Shown: positions 57,120 through 64,000 of the stretch, in pieces
Numbering within the stretch: position 1 is the stretch's first letter
Layout: every line of letters starts with the position of its first letter
NCBI GenBank assembly: GCA_938027685.1
Contig: CALJAM010000008.1
Coordinates: 1-64,000, forward strand
DNA from: an uncultured Bryobacteraceae bacterium
Lineage (GTDB): Bacteria; Acidobacteriota; Terriglobia; Bryobacterales; Bryobacteraceae
Direction: 5' to 3'
DNA: 64,000 nt
Program-made: the position numbers and the translations under genes
The notes under the pieces: model-generated
Database searches by the model: none
Told to the model about the DNA's origin: nothing
Seen by the model: the letters and a program-made list of their open reading frames with translations, nothing else

Positions 57120-59522
57120 TTACCTGCCTTGCGCGGAAAGGGCGAGTGCGTTGAACAGCAGCTTGAAGCTCTGCCAGCTCTGGCCCCGGTACTGCGGACG
57201 GAGGCCGAATACGATCACTCTCCCTTGCCCTAGCGGGCACTCCAGCAGAGCAGCCTTGCCCGCCAGATGCTTCTCACCCAGCAGCCATCCGGAAGCCAGC
57301 AGTTGCTGGGAGGGGTAGCGCGCGATCACGCGCGCGGGAGAACCTGCCCGAATTTCCCAGGCAGGGCTGTGCTCCATCCAGATCGGAATCTCGGCGGGCA
57401 AGCCGTAGGCCAGCGGATGGGTCGTATCCAGCGTGACGTTCAGCAGCGAACCGGGACAATAGAATTCGTTCGGGGAAAGATTCCGCAAAGCCCGTTCAAC
57501 AGGGAGGCCGAATTTCTCGACTGCGAAGTCGGAGGCGCGGTTCAAAAAAATGAGCGTACCGCCCTGCATCGCGAACTCGCGTAGAGCATCGACGGCCTTC
57601 TCGCCGAGGCCGCCCGTGAACTCTTCCGGCATCGAGCCGGGCTTGAAACCGTTCTCCATCGTGGAGGGAGGCTGGTCAGGAAAGACAATCGCGTCCAGTC
57701 TGGATCGCAGGTTGCCGTCGGCGAAGTCGCGGTTCCGCAGGCTGGTGTAGCGGAAGCCGAACTGCTCGAGTACCCAACGTGTCCAGCCTTCATCCATGTT
57801 GGGCACGTGACTCTTGTAGAGTCCGATGCGTGGCGGCGGAATTTCCAGCCACCCGGATGCAGCCGGGGAAGTGCGAAAGTCGCCGGTCACGCGCTCGCGC
57901 CAGAGGCTGCGTCCCGCGGCCCACGCGCGCGCTGCCTCCATCCAGCTCCTGCTGTCGGATGCCGGAAGCACAGCCGCTGCGGTCGGACGCGCTTGAGAGA
58001 AACGGAATTCGCGGGCCCTCGTATAAGGGACGTTCACCGCTTCCACCAGCTCGAATACGTCGACGCCGAGCAACAGGGGCAACGTGTGCGCCGTTACGTC
58101 GTAGGGGCGCTTTGGCGGTCCTCCGGGATATTGCCGCAGATCGGGGTAACGCTGGCGTTCGAGCAGCGTCTTGGCAAAGCTGCTGTAGGGTTGCGCCATG
58201 CGCACCAAGTAGCTGCCGGCCGGGTAGCGTCTGCCCCCGGCTTCGAACTCGCGCTCGGCGCGTTCCACTTCGACCATACCGAAGTCGAGCGTCTCCAGCA
58301 GCTTTACGGCGGCCGTGGGATCGCGCTGCACGGCAGGAATCGCGAAGGCCCAGGGCGAGCTTCGCGCACAGGCGCGCTCGCCGATGCGGTAGAAGTTGCG
58401 CAGCAGGTCCTCACGGCGCAGAGCAGCCTGGTAGAGCAGGGATTCGAACGCCACAAGCTGGTAGTCGACAATGTCGCGCAGCCGCCACGTACCGCCCGTC
58501 CAGGGCTCGACGTAGTTCCAGCTCATGCGTGCGGGTTGGGCCGCACCGCCCGCTTCCGCGGTTGTCGCCACGAGCGGCGTGGCGATGCGCACGCTGGCGG
58601 ACTCGGAAAGAATGCGCAGGCCGCCGTGATAGGCCTGGTAATGCCGGCTGGGGGACCAGAAGTCGTACATGGCGTTGACGATCACGCCTGTCTTGCCGGC
58701 CGCGGTCAGATCCAGCGCCATCCCCATGCCGTAGGCATTGCACTGCTGCACAATCAGAGGATCAATGTTGGGATCGATGGGGTCTATCCAAGGCGGTACG
58801 AACATGCGCGGGCCCGAGGGCCCCATCTGGTGCACGTCGTACACGATGTGCGGATGCCAGACGTTGTGCAGCTTCTCCACCGTCAGACGGGTTTCGGCCT
58901 GCGTGAAGAAGTACCAGTCGCGGTTGTTGTCGTGGCCGGTATATTTCTGGTAGAGCTCGGGGGGCGACGTGCCTTCGTAAGGCGTGCCCAGCGTCCTGCG
59001 ATACCAACGCGTCACCAGGTCCAGCCCGTCGGGATTGAGCGAGGGCACCAGCACGAGAATGACGTTTTCCAGAATGGCGCGTTGTCGGGGCCGGTTTTCC
59101 GTGAGCAGTTTGTAGGCGAACTCGACCGCGGTGTGCGTAGAGGCGATCTCGGTGGCGTGGATCGAGCAGGTGATCATCACCACCGCCTTGCCCTCGGCGA
59201 TGAGCCGCTCGGCCTCGTCACGGCTTGTCCGACGCGGGTCGGCCAGCTTCTGCTGGATCCAGCGGTACCGCTCGAGATTGCTCAGCGTGCGGGGCGCGGC
59301 GATCAAGGCGGCCACGAACGGGCGACCTTCGGTGCTCTTGCCCAGCAGCTGGAGTCGCAGCCGGTCGGAGTTGCGCTCCAGCGCCTGAAAATAAGCCACC
59401 ACGCGGTCCCAATCGAGCACCGTGCGATCGGCGCCCATCGGATGCCCGAAGTGGCTTTCAGGAGTAGGGACGGCGGCCGGCGCGACAAGCACGGCCGCCA
59501 GTGCAAGGGCGACTCTCAGCAT
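57120..59522 (-). CDS. Secreted M14-family zinc carboxypeptidase-like protein
   Basis: The 800-residue protein starts at ATG 59522 and has a signal peptide (about 1-18). The peptidase domain (about 30-330) carries the zinc ligands His122 and Glu125 (CSIHATEIAS) and His231 (VYDVHQMG). VPSLNPDGLDL is the substrate-side motif. The long C-terminal part (about 340-800) includes a Rossmann-like glutamine-amidotransferase-type fold (LDAIVFPDQP, GGTLIFLNRASDFAV), known from other long bacterial M14 proteins. It is coupled to the isomerase gene by a 7-base overlap. Confidence 0.82.
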   Translation of the reverse strand: MLRVALALAAVLVAPAAVPTPESHFGHPMGADRTVLDWDRVVAYFQALERNSDRLRLQLLGKSTEGRPFVAALIAAPRTLSNLERYRWIQQKLADPRRTSRDEAERLIAEGKAVVMITCSIHATEIASTHTAVEFAYKLLTENRPRQRAILENVILVLVPSLNPDGLDLVTRWYRRTLGTPYEGTSPPELYQKYTGHDNNRDWYFFTQAETRLTVEKLHNVWHPHIVYDVHQMGPSGPRMFVPPWIDPIDPNIDPLIVQQCNAYGMGMALDLTAAGKTGVIVNAMYDFWSPSRHYQAYHGGLRILSESASVRIATPLVATTAEAGGAAQPARMSWNYVEPWTGGTWRLRDIVDYQLVAFESLLYQAALRREDLLRNFYRIGERACARSSPWAFAIPAVQRDPTAAVKLLETLDFGMVEVERAEREFEAGGRRYPAGSYLVRMAQPYSSFAKTLLERQRYPDLRQYPGGPPKRPYDVTAHTLPLLLGVDVFELVEAVNVPYTRAREFRFSQARPTAAAVLPASDSRSWMEAARAWAAGRSLWRERVTGDFRTSPAASGWLEIPPPRIGLYKSHVPNMDEGWTRWVLEQFGFRYTSLRNRDFADGNLRSRLDAIVFPDQPPSTMENGFKPGSMPEEFTGGLGEKAVDALREFAMQGGTLIFLNRASDFAVEKFGLPVERALRNLSPNEFYCPGSLLNVTLDTTHPLAYGLPAEIPIWMEHSPAWEIRAGSPARVIARYPSQQLLASGWLLGEKHLAGKAALLECPLGQGRVIVFGLRPQYRGQSWQSFKLLFNALALSAQGR

Positions 59523-60280
59523 GGGCGGATCAGCTCCATCCAGAGGGCTCGGTACCAGCGCAAGAAGCGCTCCGGTTCCCTGCTCTCCTGCGCCTCGCAA
59601 AGCGTGTAACGGTCGTAGCCGGTCTCCCGGAGCAGCCGGAACAGCTCGCGCCAGGGATAATGCGGTGAGGCGAGCTCGTTGATGTGCACGTTCTTCAACC
59701 AGGGTCGCAGACGCTGGAAGCTTTCGCGGATCGAGCCGTTGACGATGTCGGTGGCGTTCGAGTTCCAGCAGACGCCCACGGCTTCGTGGCGCGTTGCCTT
59801 CATGATCTGCTCGATCACCGCGGGATCGGAGGTGTCACGGCCGTGGACTTCCAGCCAAATCTCGACGCCGCGGCCGCGCGCGTACTCACCGAGCTCACGC
59901 AGCGCCTCGGCAATGTTGCGGATGGTCGTCTCGCGCGGGACCTCCTTGGGGAGCGCGTTGGGACGCACTTTCACGCCCCAAGCGCCGGTGTCGTGCGCCA
60001 GATCGACGAACTGTCTGCCCGTCTCCAGGTTTTTACGTCGCACCTCCGGGTCAGGGGAATGGAATTCGCAGACGGTTCCGTAGCTCAACAAGCGCACTTT
60101 GCTGCGGCGGAAGCGATCGCGCACGCGCGCCCGCTCCTCAGGCCCCAGCGACGGCTCTACGCCGTGCTTGTGGCCGGTGCGCAGCTCGACGGCTTCGAAG
60201 CCAATCGTTTCCAATTGCTGAATGATGGTTTCCAGGTCCCAATCCTTCAAGACGTTGTAAGTGACGGCTCCCAGACGCAT
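59516..60280 (-). CDS. Sugar phosphate isomerase/epimerase-like TIM-barrel protein
   Basis: The 254-residue xylose-isomerase-like barrel starts at ATG 60280 with AGGA close upstream. The metal-site residues sit in EIWLEVHGRD (Glu about 142, His 144), GVCWNSNATD, VHINELASP (His about 199) and LCEAQES (Glu about 230). The substrate is not evident. Similar proteins act on inositols, tagatose/psicose or sugar acids. It lies between a CE15-like esterase and the M14 peptidase in one operon. Confidence 0.8.
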   Translation of the reverse strand: MRLGAVTYNVLKDWDLETIIQQLETIGFEAVELRTGHKHGVEPSLGPEERARVRDRFRRSKVRLLSYGTVCEFHSPDPEVRRKNLETGRQFVDLAHDTGAWGVKVRPNALPKEVPRETTIRNIAEALRELGEYARGRGVEIWLEVHGRDTSDPAVIEQIMKATRHEAVGVCWNSNATDIVNGSIRESFQRLRPWLKNVHINELASPHYPWRELFRLLRETGYDRYTLCEAQESREPERFLRWYRALWMELIRPC

Positions 60281-60332
60281 GAGCATCCTCGCTCGGCGAT
60301 GAATGCCCATTGTAGCCGAAGGGGCGAACGCC

Positions 60333-61622
60333 TCAGCGCCGCCCGGCTTTCAGGTGCCGGTCGGCGAAGTTCAGGTATTGCTCCCAGTCGTAGGCCGTAA
60401 TGTCATGCTTGCCCGCGCGCACGTGGTAGGCGAGCGTGTCCATGATGGGCTTTCCCACAGGCGGCATTTCGGCGAGTTCCGGTACGGGCCGGCCGAGCAG
60501 CCGGTAAACAGGCGCTGCGTGGACCACGGCGAGGAACTCGCCGCGCGGGTCGGCCCACCGGTCCTCCTCGGCGCTGGCCACATAGACCGGCCGCGGTGCG
60601 ATGAGTGCGATCAGCATGTGGGCGTCGACGGGCAGATCGTCTTCGCGATGGTCGAACTTGCGAAAGTTGCGACAGAACCAGTGCGGGAAGCGGGCGTTAA
60701 GGTGATGGATCTGCTCTCCGAAACGACGACGGGTGATGGCCGCTCCGCCCTCACCGGAGTCGTTAGAAACGGCCATGGCGAAACGCGTGTCCTGCGCTGC
60801 GGCCCACAGCGCGGTCTTGCCCAGACGCGAGTGGCCGATGAGGGCGACGCGCCGGGCGTCGATTTCGCGGTCGGTTTCCAGGTAATCGAGGGCCCGGCTT
60901 AGGCCCCAGGCCCAGGCGCCGATGGCGCCCCATTCATCGTCAGCCGGCTCCGTTTGGCCGCGGCGAAAAAACAGCGGGCGCACGCCGTAGCGCATGCCGC
61001 CCTCGAAATCGGGTTCGATGTCGCCATAGTAGGCGGTGGCCAGGCCGTAGCCACGTTGGAGGATCCGCTCGAGAGGCCAGCGTGAGGCGTTTGCGCCGCG
61101 CGTCGTCTCGGGAGCGGTTTGTTTGATCCAGGTCTTCTGTCGGGGATCCTGGATCCACACCTCGGCCAGACGGATCGCGGGGTCCGGGTGGATGGCGTGA
61201 TTGCCCCTGAAGTTGAGGCCCAGAAACACGGGCACGGGCCGCGTAGCGCGGGCCGGTAGGTAGACGAGCAGATGCATCCTTGGGCCGGTGGGGTCGTTCG
61301 AGAAGAAGATGACGATCTGCTTGCGCACGGCGCGCCCGCCCAGGGCGTTGCGGTCGGTCTCGAGGGTCTGCGCGCGCAGCCGAACGCGGGGCGCCGGGCA
61401 CCGTCCGTGAACCCAGGTTTCAAACAGGCGCAGGATCTCCGGGCGGCGCTTGCCGAACCACTCCTTGCCGTCCGCCACCCGGCGACCGTCAGCAAAGAGG
61501 AGGGGATCGGGCAAAACAAATTTTGGAACTTTTGTTTCATCGTAGTTCACGTCCGCGGGCTGCGCCGCTGCCGCGGCCGCCAGAATCGGGGCGAAAACGG
61601 CGAGAAGGTGCGACGCACGCAT
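60333..61622 (-). CDS. CE15-like glucuronoyl esterase, secreted
   Basis: The 429-residue protein has a signal peptide (about 1-21) and an alpha/beta-hydrolase domain. The nucleophile Ser265 lies in GHSRLGK, the CE15 consensus G-C/H-S-R-x-G-K. LGLNFRGNH (134-142) forms the oxyanion loop. FPHWFCRNF holds the catalytic His expected of CE15. These enzymes split ester bonds between 4-O-methyl-glucuronic acid in xylan and lignin alcohols. It heads the three-gene minus-strand operon and points to plant cell wall use. Confidence 0.85.
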   Translation of the reverse strand: MRASHLLAVFAPILAAAAAAQPADVNYDETKVPKFVLPDPLLFADGRRVADGKEWFGKRRPEILRLFETWVHGRCPAPRVRLRAQTLETDRNALGGRAVRKQIVIFFSNDPTGPRMHLLVYLPARATRPVPVFLGLNFRGNHAIHPDPAIRLAEVWIQDPRQKTWIKQTAPETTRGANASRWPLERILQRGYGLATAYYGDIEPDFEGGMRYGVRPLFFRRGQTEPADDEWGAIGAWAWGLSRALDYLETDREIDARRVALIGHSRLGKTALWAAAQDTRFAMAVSNDSGEGGAAITRRRFGEQIHHLNARFPHWFCRNFRKFDHREDDLPVDAHMLIALIAPRPVYVASAEEDRWADPRGEFLAVVHAAPVYRLLGRPVPELAEMPPVGKPIMDTLAYHVRAGKHDITAYDWEQYLNFADRHLKAGRR

Positions 61623-61694
61623 GTTGCCTCCCGGGCGAAGTGCCTAGGTTACCAAAGGATCGTTCGGAGGGAAGCGCCGGGGTCGGACTGCCGC

Positions 61695-62396
61695 TCAGCC
61701 GGCGCGTCCGCCGGCGCGGTCCAGTACCAGCACGGGCGCTTTCGCCTCGGCCTGGGGGCCTTGTCTGGGCCGCGCCGGATGGGCAAATCCCATCTGCGCA
61801 AGGTTGCCGCTGCGTAAGCCGTAGAGCGCCAGCTCGTATCGGTCCTTGACGCCCAGCTTGCGGTAGAGCTTGGAAAGGTACACCTTGATGGTGCCCTCGG
61901 AGATGCCCAACGCGTAGGCGAGTTCCTTGTTCTTGTAACCCTGCGCAAGCAGGTTGACCAGTTGCGCCTCGCGACGGCTGAGCGGCACCACTTCGGTTTC
62001 GTCCAGCCGGGCGCCCAGGGCCTCCTCGAACCAGTACTCGCCGGCGGCCACCCGCTGCAAGCATTTGATCATGACGTCGGGGCTGAGCGTTTTGCGGAGT
62101 ATGCCGTGCACGCCCAGACGGATCGTCTGGTAGGCAAGCTCGAGCGGGATGGCTCGCACCCAGAGAATGATGCGGACCTCGGGTGCGCGGCGGCGTACGT
62201 CACCCAAAGTTTCCAGTGTGATTTCCTCGTTGAGATCGACCAAGGCCAGATCGGGTTTTGTGGAGGAAAGCGTTTCGGCCAGCAAAGCCGATGCGTAGCA
62301 AATTCCCACCAGGTCGAATTCGGCGACCGAGGACATGATGGCGGCAAAGCCTTTCGCCAGCACGGGCTGATCGGTATAAAGAAGAACGCGCGTCAT
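61695..62396 (-). CDS. NarL/FixJ-type response regulator
   Basis: The 233-residue protein starts at ATG 62396 (GGAA upstream); an upstream in-frame extension is rejected. A receiver domain (about 1-120) has phospho-acceptor Asp54 (LALVDLNEE). The LuxR-type helix-turn-helix (about 145-205) contains LSRREAQLVNLLAQGYKNKE and GISEGTIKVYLSKLYRKLGV. The tail is Ala/Arg-rich. No histidine kinase is adjacent. The first receiver strand (MTRVLLYTDQ) lacks the usual acidic pair, so phosphorylation may be atypical. Confidence 0.87.
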   Translation of the reverse strand: MTRVLLYTDQPVLAKGFAAIMSSVAEFDLVGICYASALLAETLSSTKPDLALVDLNEEITLETLGDVRRRAPEVRIILWVRAIPLELAYQTIRLGVHGILRKTLSPDVMIKCLQRVAAGEYWFEEALGARLDETEVVPLSRREAQLVNLLAQGYKNKELAYALGISEGTIKVYLSKLYRKLGVKDRYELALYGLRSGNLAQMGFAHPARPRQGPQAEAKAPVLVLDRAGGRAG

Positions 62397-62882
62397 GCTC
62401 GCTTCCCGCCTTTCCGCGCCGGGCGCCAACTCCCGGACTACGCAGCCGTCGATGCCCGCATCATAGCAGAACTTTTCGCCGAAGGCCAGGGAAAAATTCG
62501 TGAATGAGGGTAGAAAATGAGCCCCCCTTTGCTGGGACCATAACCGGGTACGTAGGCCGGGACTAGCCCAAGTTATGGAACCGTTCAGCCCATGACGTAG
62601 GGGTGGTACCAGCGGTTTCATAACTGCTCGAGGGTCGATCGCGGCACCCGCAACAGCGCGCAAGCGCTCGCATATTCGTACGTTTATGGCCTCTTCTGGC
62701 ACCGGTCCGGGATGCCGATCCCCTTCGAATGTCACCGCGGGGGTTAATTTCGTACCGGGCCGTCTGGATCGGACCGCTCACCTCTCTGGTTAACTTACCC
62801 TCCCTTCTTTTTACGGGATTGGCCCTAAGGCGCTCAGGTCTTACCCTCAAGCGTGTACACCTTGGCGATGCGCAGGATGGTG
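62397..62882. promoter_or_regulatory. Control region between the response regulator and PilZ genes
   Basis: This 486-base divergent gap has no gene. It holds three related 12-base sites with consensus RGTTATGRWMCC: GGTTATGGTCCC (minus, 62545-62534), AGTTATGGAACC (plus, 62571-62582) and AGTTATGAAACC (minus, 62625-62614). The second and third also form a 13-bp inverted repeat (62571-62583 with 62613-62625, one wobble), and the first can pair with the second instead. This looks like a set of operators or an alternative-hairpin switch. I see no c-di-GMP riboswitch consensus. Confidence 0.5.
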
Positions 62883-63278
62883 ATGAGCAGCCCGCTTTAT
62901 CCCGGAATTGAACGCAGGGGCCATCCCCGTCTGGCACTGGACCTGATTTGCCACCTCCAGTCCTGCACCACCACGCACTGGAAAGCGGCCGGTCGCACGG
63001 TCAACATCAGCCGCAGCGGCGTGCTGGTCGAGCTGGAACGGGCTCGGACTGCTCCGAGCCCTCCCCCACTCGGCAGCCGATTGCGCGTAGATATCGAACT
63101 GCCTGCGAGGCGAATCCTGCGCTGTCGTGGGCGCCTTGTACGCGTGGTGGACTCACAGGGAAACGGCACGCTCCTGGCGGTCGCCGTGGAGCGGATGGAG
63201 TTCCGGGACCACGCCCGTAAGCCGGTGGGCGGAATTCAAAGGGCCCGTTGGAGTGAGGTCGGAGGCTTGTTGATGTGA
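62883..63278 (+). CDS. PilZ-domain protein
   Basis: The 131-residue protein starts most likely at ATG 62883, which has AGGA 5 bases upstream; in-frame ATGs at 62868 and 62877 are alternatives. The c-di-GMP-binding motifs are visible: RRGHPR (RxxxR-type) near residue 10 and NISRSGVLVEL (D/NxSxxG) near 42. It would be a single-domain receptor that signals to motility or envelope functions. It is followed after 20 bases by a membrane protein gene that may be its partner. Confidence 0.8.
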   Translation: MSSPLYPGIERRGHPRLALDLICHLQSCTTTHWKAAGRTVNISRSGVLVELERARTAPSPPPLGSRLRVDIELPARRILRCRGRLVRVVDSQGNGTLLAVAVERMEFRDHARKPVGGIQRARWSEVGGLLM

Positions 63279-63298
63279 CGCCTGCGGAGAAAAGCCCG

Positions 63299-64000
63299 AT
63301 GACGAGGAAAGCAGGTCGCATGGTCATGGCTTTTTTCCCGTCGCTGACGGACGCGGCCTTCATCCTGCCGCTGATCTTTCTGTACCTGCGGCTCGAGGGC
63401 GCGCAGACCCTGTTGGGTGACGGGGACACGGGCTGGCACTTGCGCACCGGCGAGTGGATCCTGGCCAATGGGCGCGTCCCGGACCGCGACCTGTTCTCGT
63501 TCACCAAGGCCGGAGAGCCTTGGTACGCCTGGGAGTGGCTCTGGGACGTCCTCTTCGGCTGGCTGCACTTGCACTGGGGATTGGGCGCCGTCGTTTTCGC
63601 CAGCAGTCTTGTGCTCGCGTTGACGTTCGCGCTGCTGTTCCGCCTGGTGCGACGCGCCTGCGATCACGAATTCATCGCCATCGCGCTGACCATCACCGCC
63701 TGCGGCGCTTCCGCCCTGCACTGGCTGGCGCGCCCTCACCTGTTCACCCTGCTGTTGCTGGTCATCCTCCTTTCGATTCTCGAGCGGGCACGCGAGGGAA
63801 GGAGTCGGCTGCTGCTATGGATTCCCCTGCTTATGATCCCTTGGACGAACCTGCATGGGGGCTTTATCGCGGGCATCATGGTGGTTGTTGCGTATGCCGC
63901 GGGTGAAGCAACGGTCTGGTTGGTGAGTGCGGACCCCGAGCGCAATCGCGCCGCTCTTGCGCGCGCCCGACTCTACGCGTGGACGGCGGCCGCTGCGCTG
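63299..64000 (+). CDS. Polytopic membrane protein, 3' end beyond the window
   Basis: The first 234 codons are present; ATG 63299 has GGAG 9 bases upstream. Hydrophobic helices cover about 10-30, 95-118, 125-150, 155-172 and 178-205. The first loop carries DGDTGWHLRTGEWIL and FSFTKAGEPWYAWEWL, acidic and Trp-rich like GT-C glycosyltransferases of the ArnT/PMT type. The same topology is seen in a common group of acidobacterial membrane proteins of unknown function. Whether it is a glycosyltransferase cannot be decided without the C-terminal part. Confidence 0.6.
   Translation, partial: MTRKAGRMVMAFFPSLTDAAFILPLIFLYLRLEGAQTLLGDGDTGWHLRTGEWILANGRVPDRDLFSFTKAGEPWYAWEWLWDVLFGWLHLHWGLGAVVFASSLVLALTFALLFRLVRRACDHEFIAIALTITACGASALHWLARPHLFTLLLLVILLSILERAREGRSRLLLWIPLLMIPWTNLHGGFIAGIMVVVAYAAGEATVWLVSADPERNRAALARARLYAWTAAAAL

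Noticed and set aside
62397-62882. c-di-GMP riboswitch before the PilZ gene
   Set aside because: The conserved GEMM core and tetraloop-receptor elements are not visible; the structure seen is a set of short repeated sites.

Overview
The window looks like a chromosomal segment of an acidobacterium, most likely of the Bryobacter/Solibacter type. The reasons are high GC content, three intact TonB-dependent receptors with an N-terminal carboxypeptidase-regulatory (Oar-like) domain plus one decayed receptor, several Tat-exported sugar enzymes, and housekeeping genes with high-GC coding bias. This assignment is inferred from gene content; there is no rRNA here.

Layout. 1-5240 is a decayed area: two transposase remnants, the broken 3' part of a TonB receptor, one intact Tat-exported glycosidase-like gene (1160-3844), and behind it a degenerate second copy of that gene's 5' part. 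5737-5826 is tRNA-Ser(CGA). 5947-16685 is housekeeping: RluD-type pseudouridine synthase, then sppA-galU-membrane glycosyltransferase on the other strand, a 788-residue protein of unknown function, a hydroxypyruvate-isomerase-like protein, and mreC and mreB. 16756-24950 is a complete six-gene type III-B CRISPR (Cmr) effector operon, cmr1-2-3-4-5-6, with no array, adaptation genes, Cas6 or CARF effector in view. 25261-47721 is a carbohydrate region: three TonB receptors; a long minus-strand gene set (receptor, DHDPS-like aldolase, GH16 hydrolase, GntR regulator, SDR, enolase-superfamily dehydratase, FAD oxidoreductase) that reads as an uptake-plus-sugar-acid pathway; a large unknown enzyme-like protein with a promoter-operator arrangement; and an ExuT-like transporter. 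48000-56692 holds a beta-decarboxylating dehydrogenase with a GH5-like protein, a PhaR/phasin pair, a D-threonine aldolase-like operon, a Gfo/Idh/MocA oxidoreductase, an M48 protease and MscL. 57120-61622 is an operon for a CE15-like glucuronoyl esterase, a sugar isomerase and an M14 carboxypeptidase. 61695-64000 has a NarL-type response regulator and a PilZ protein on opposite strands, separated by a repeat-rich control region, and the start of a polytopic membrane protein that runs off the window.

How the genes fit together. The carbohydrate genes suggest a plant- or algal-polysaccharide scavenger: outer-membrane uptake by TonB receptors, extracytoplasmic hydrolases and esterases, MFS import of sugar acids, and a dehydrogenase-dehydratase-aldolase route inside. 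The Cmr operon is the main defence system. Cas10 keeps its GGDD palm motif and an N-terminal His-Asp pair, and Cmr4 keeps its catalytic Asp, so it looks functional but must borrow crRNAs from an array elsewhere. Several genes lack a Shine-Dalgarno site and have a -10-like hexamer only 5-9 bases before the start codon, which suggests leaderless transcription.
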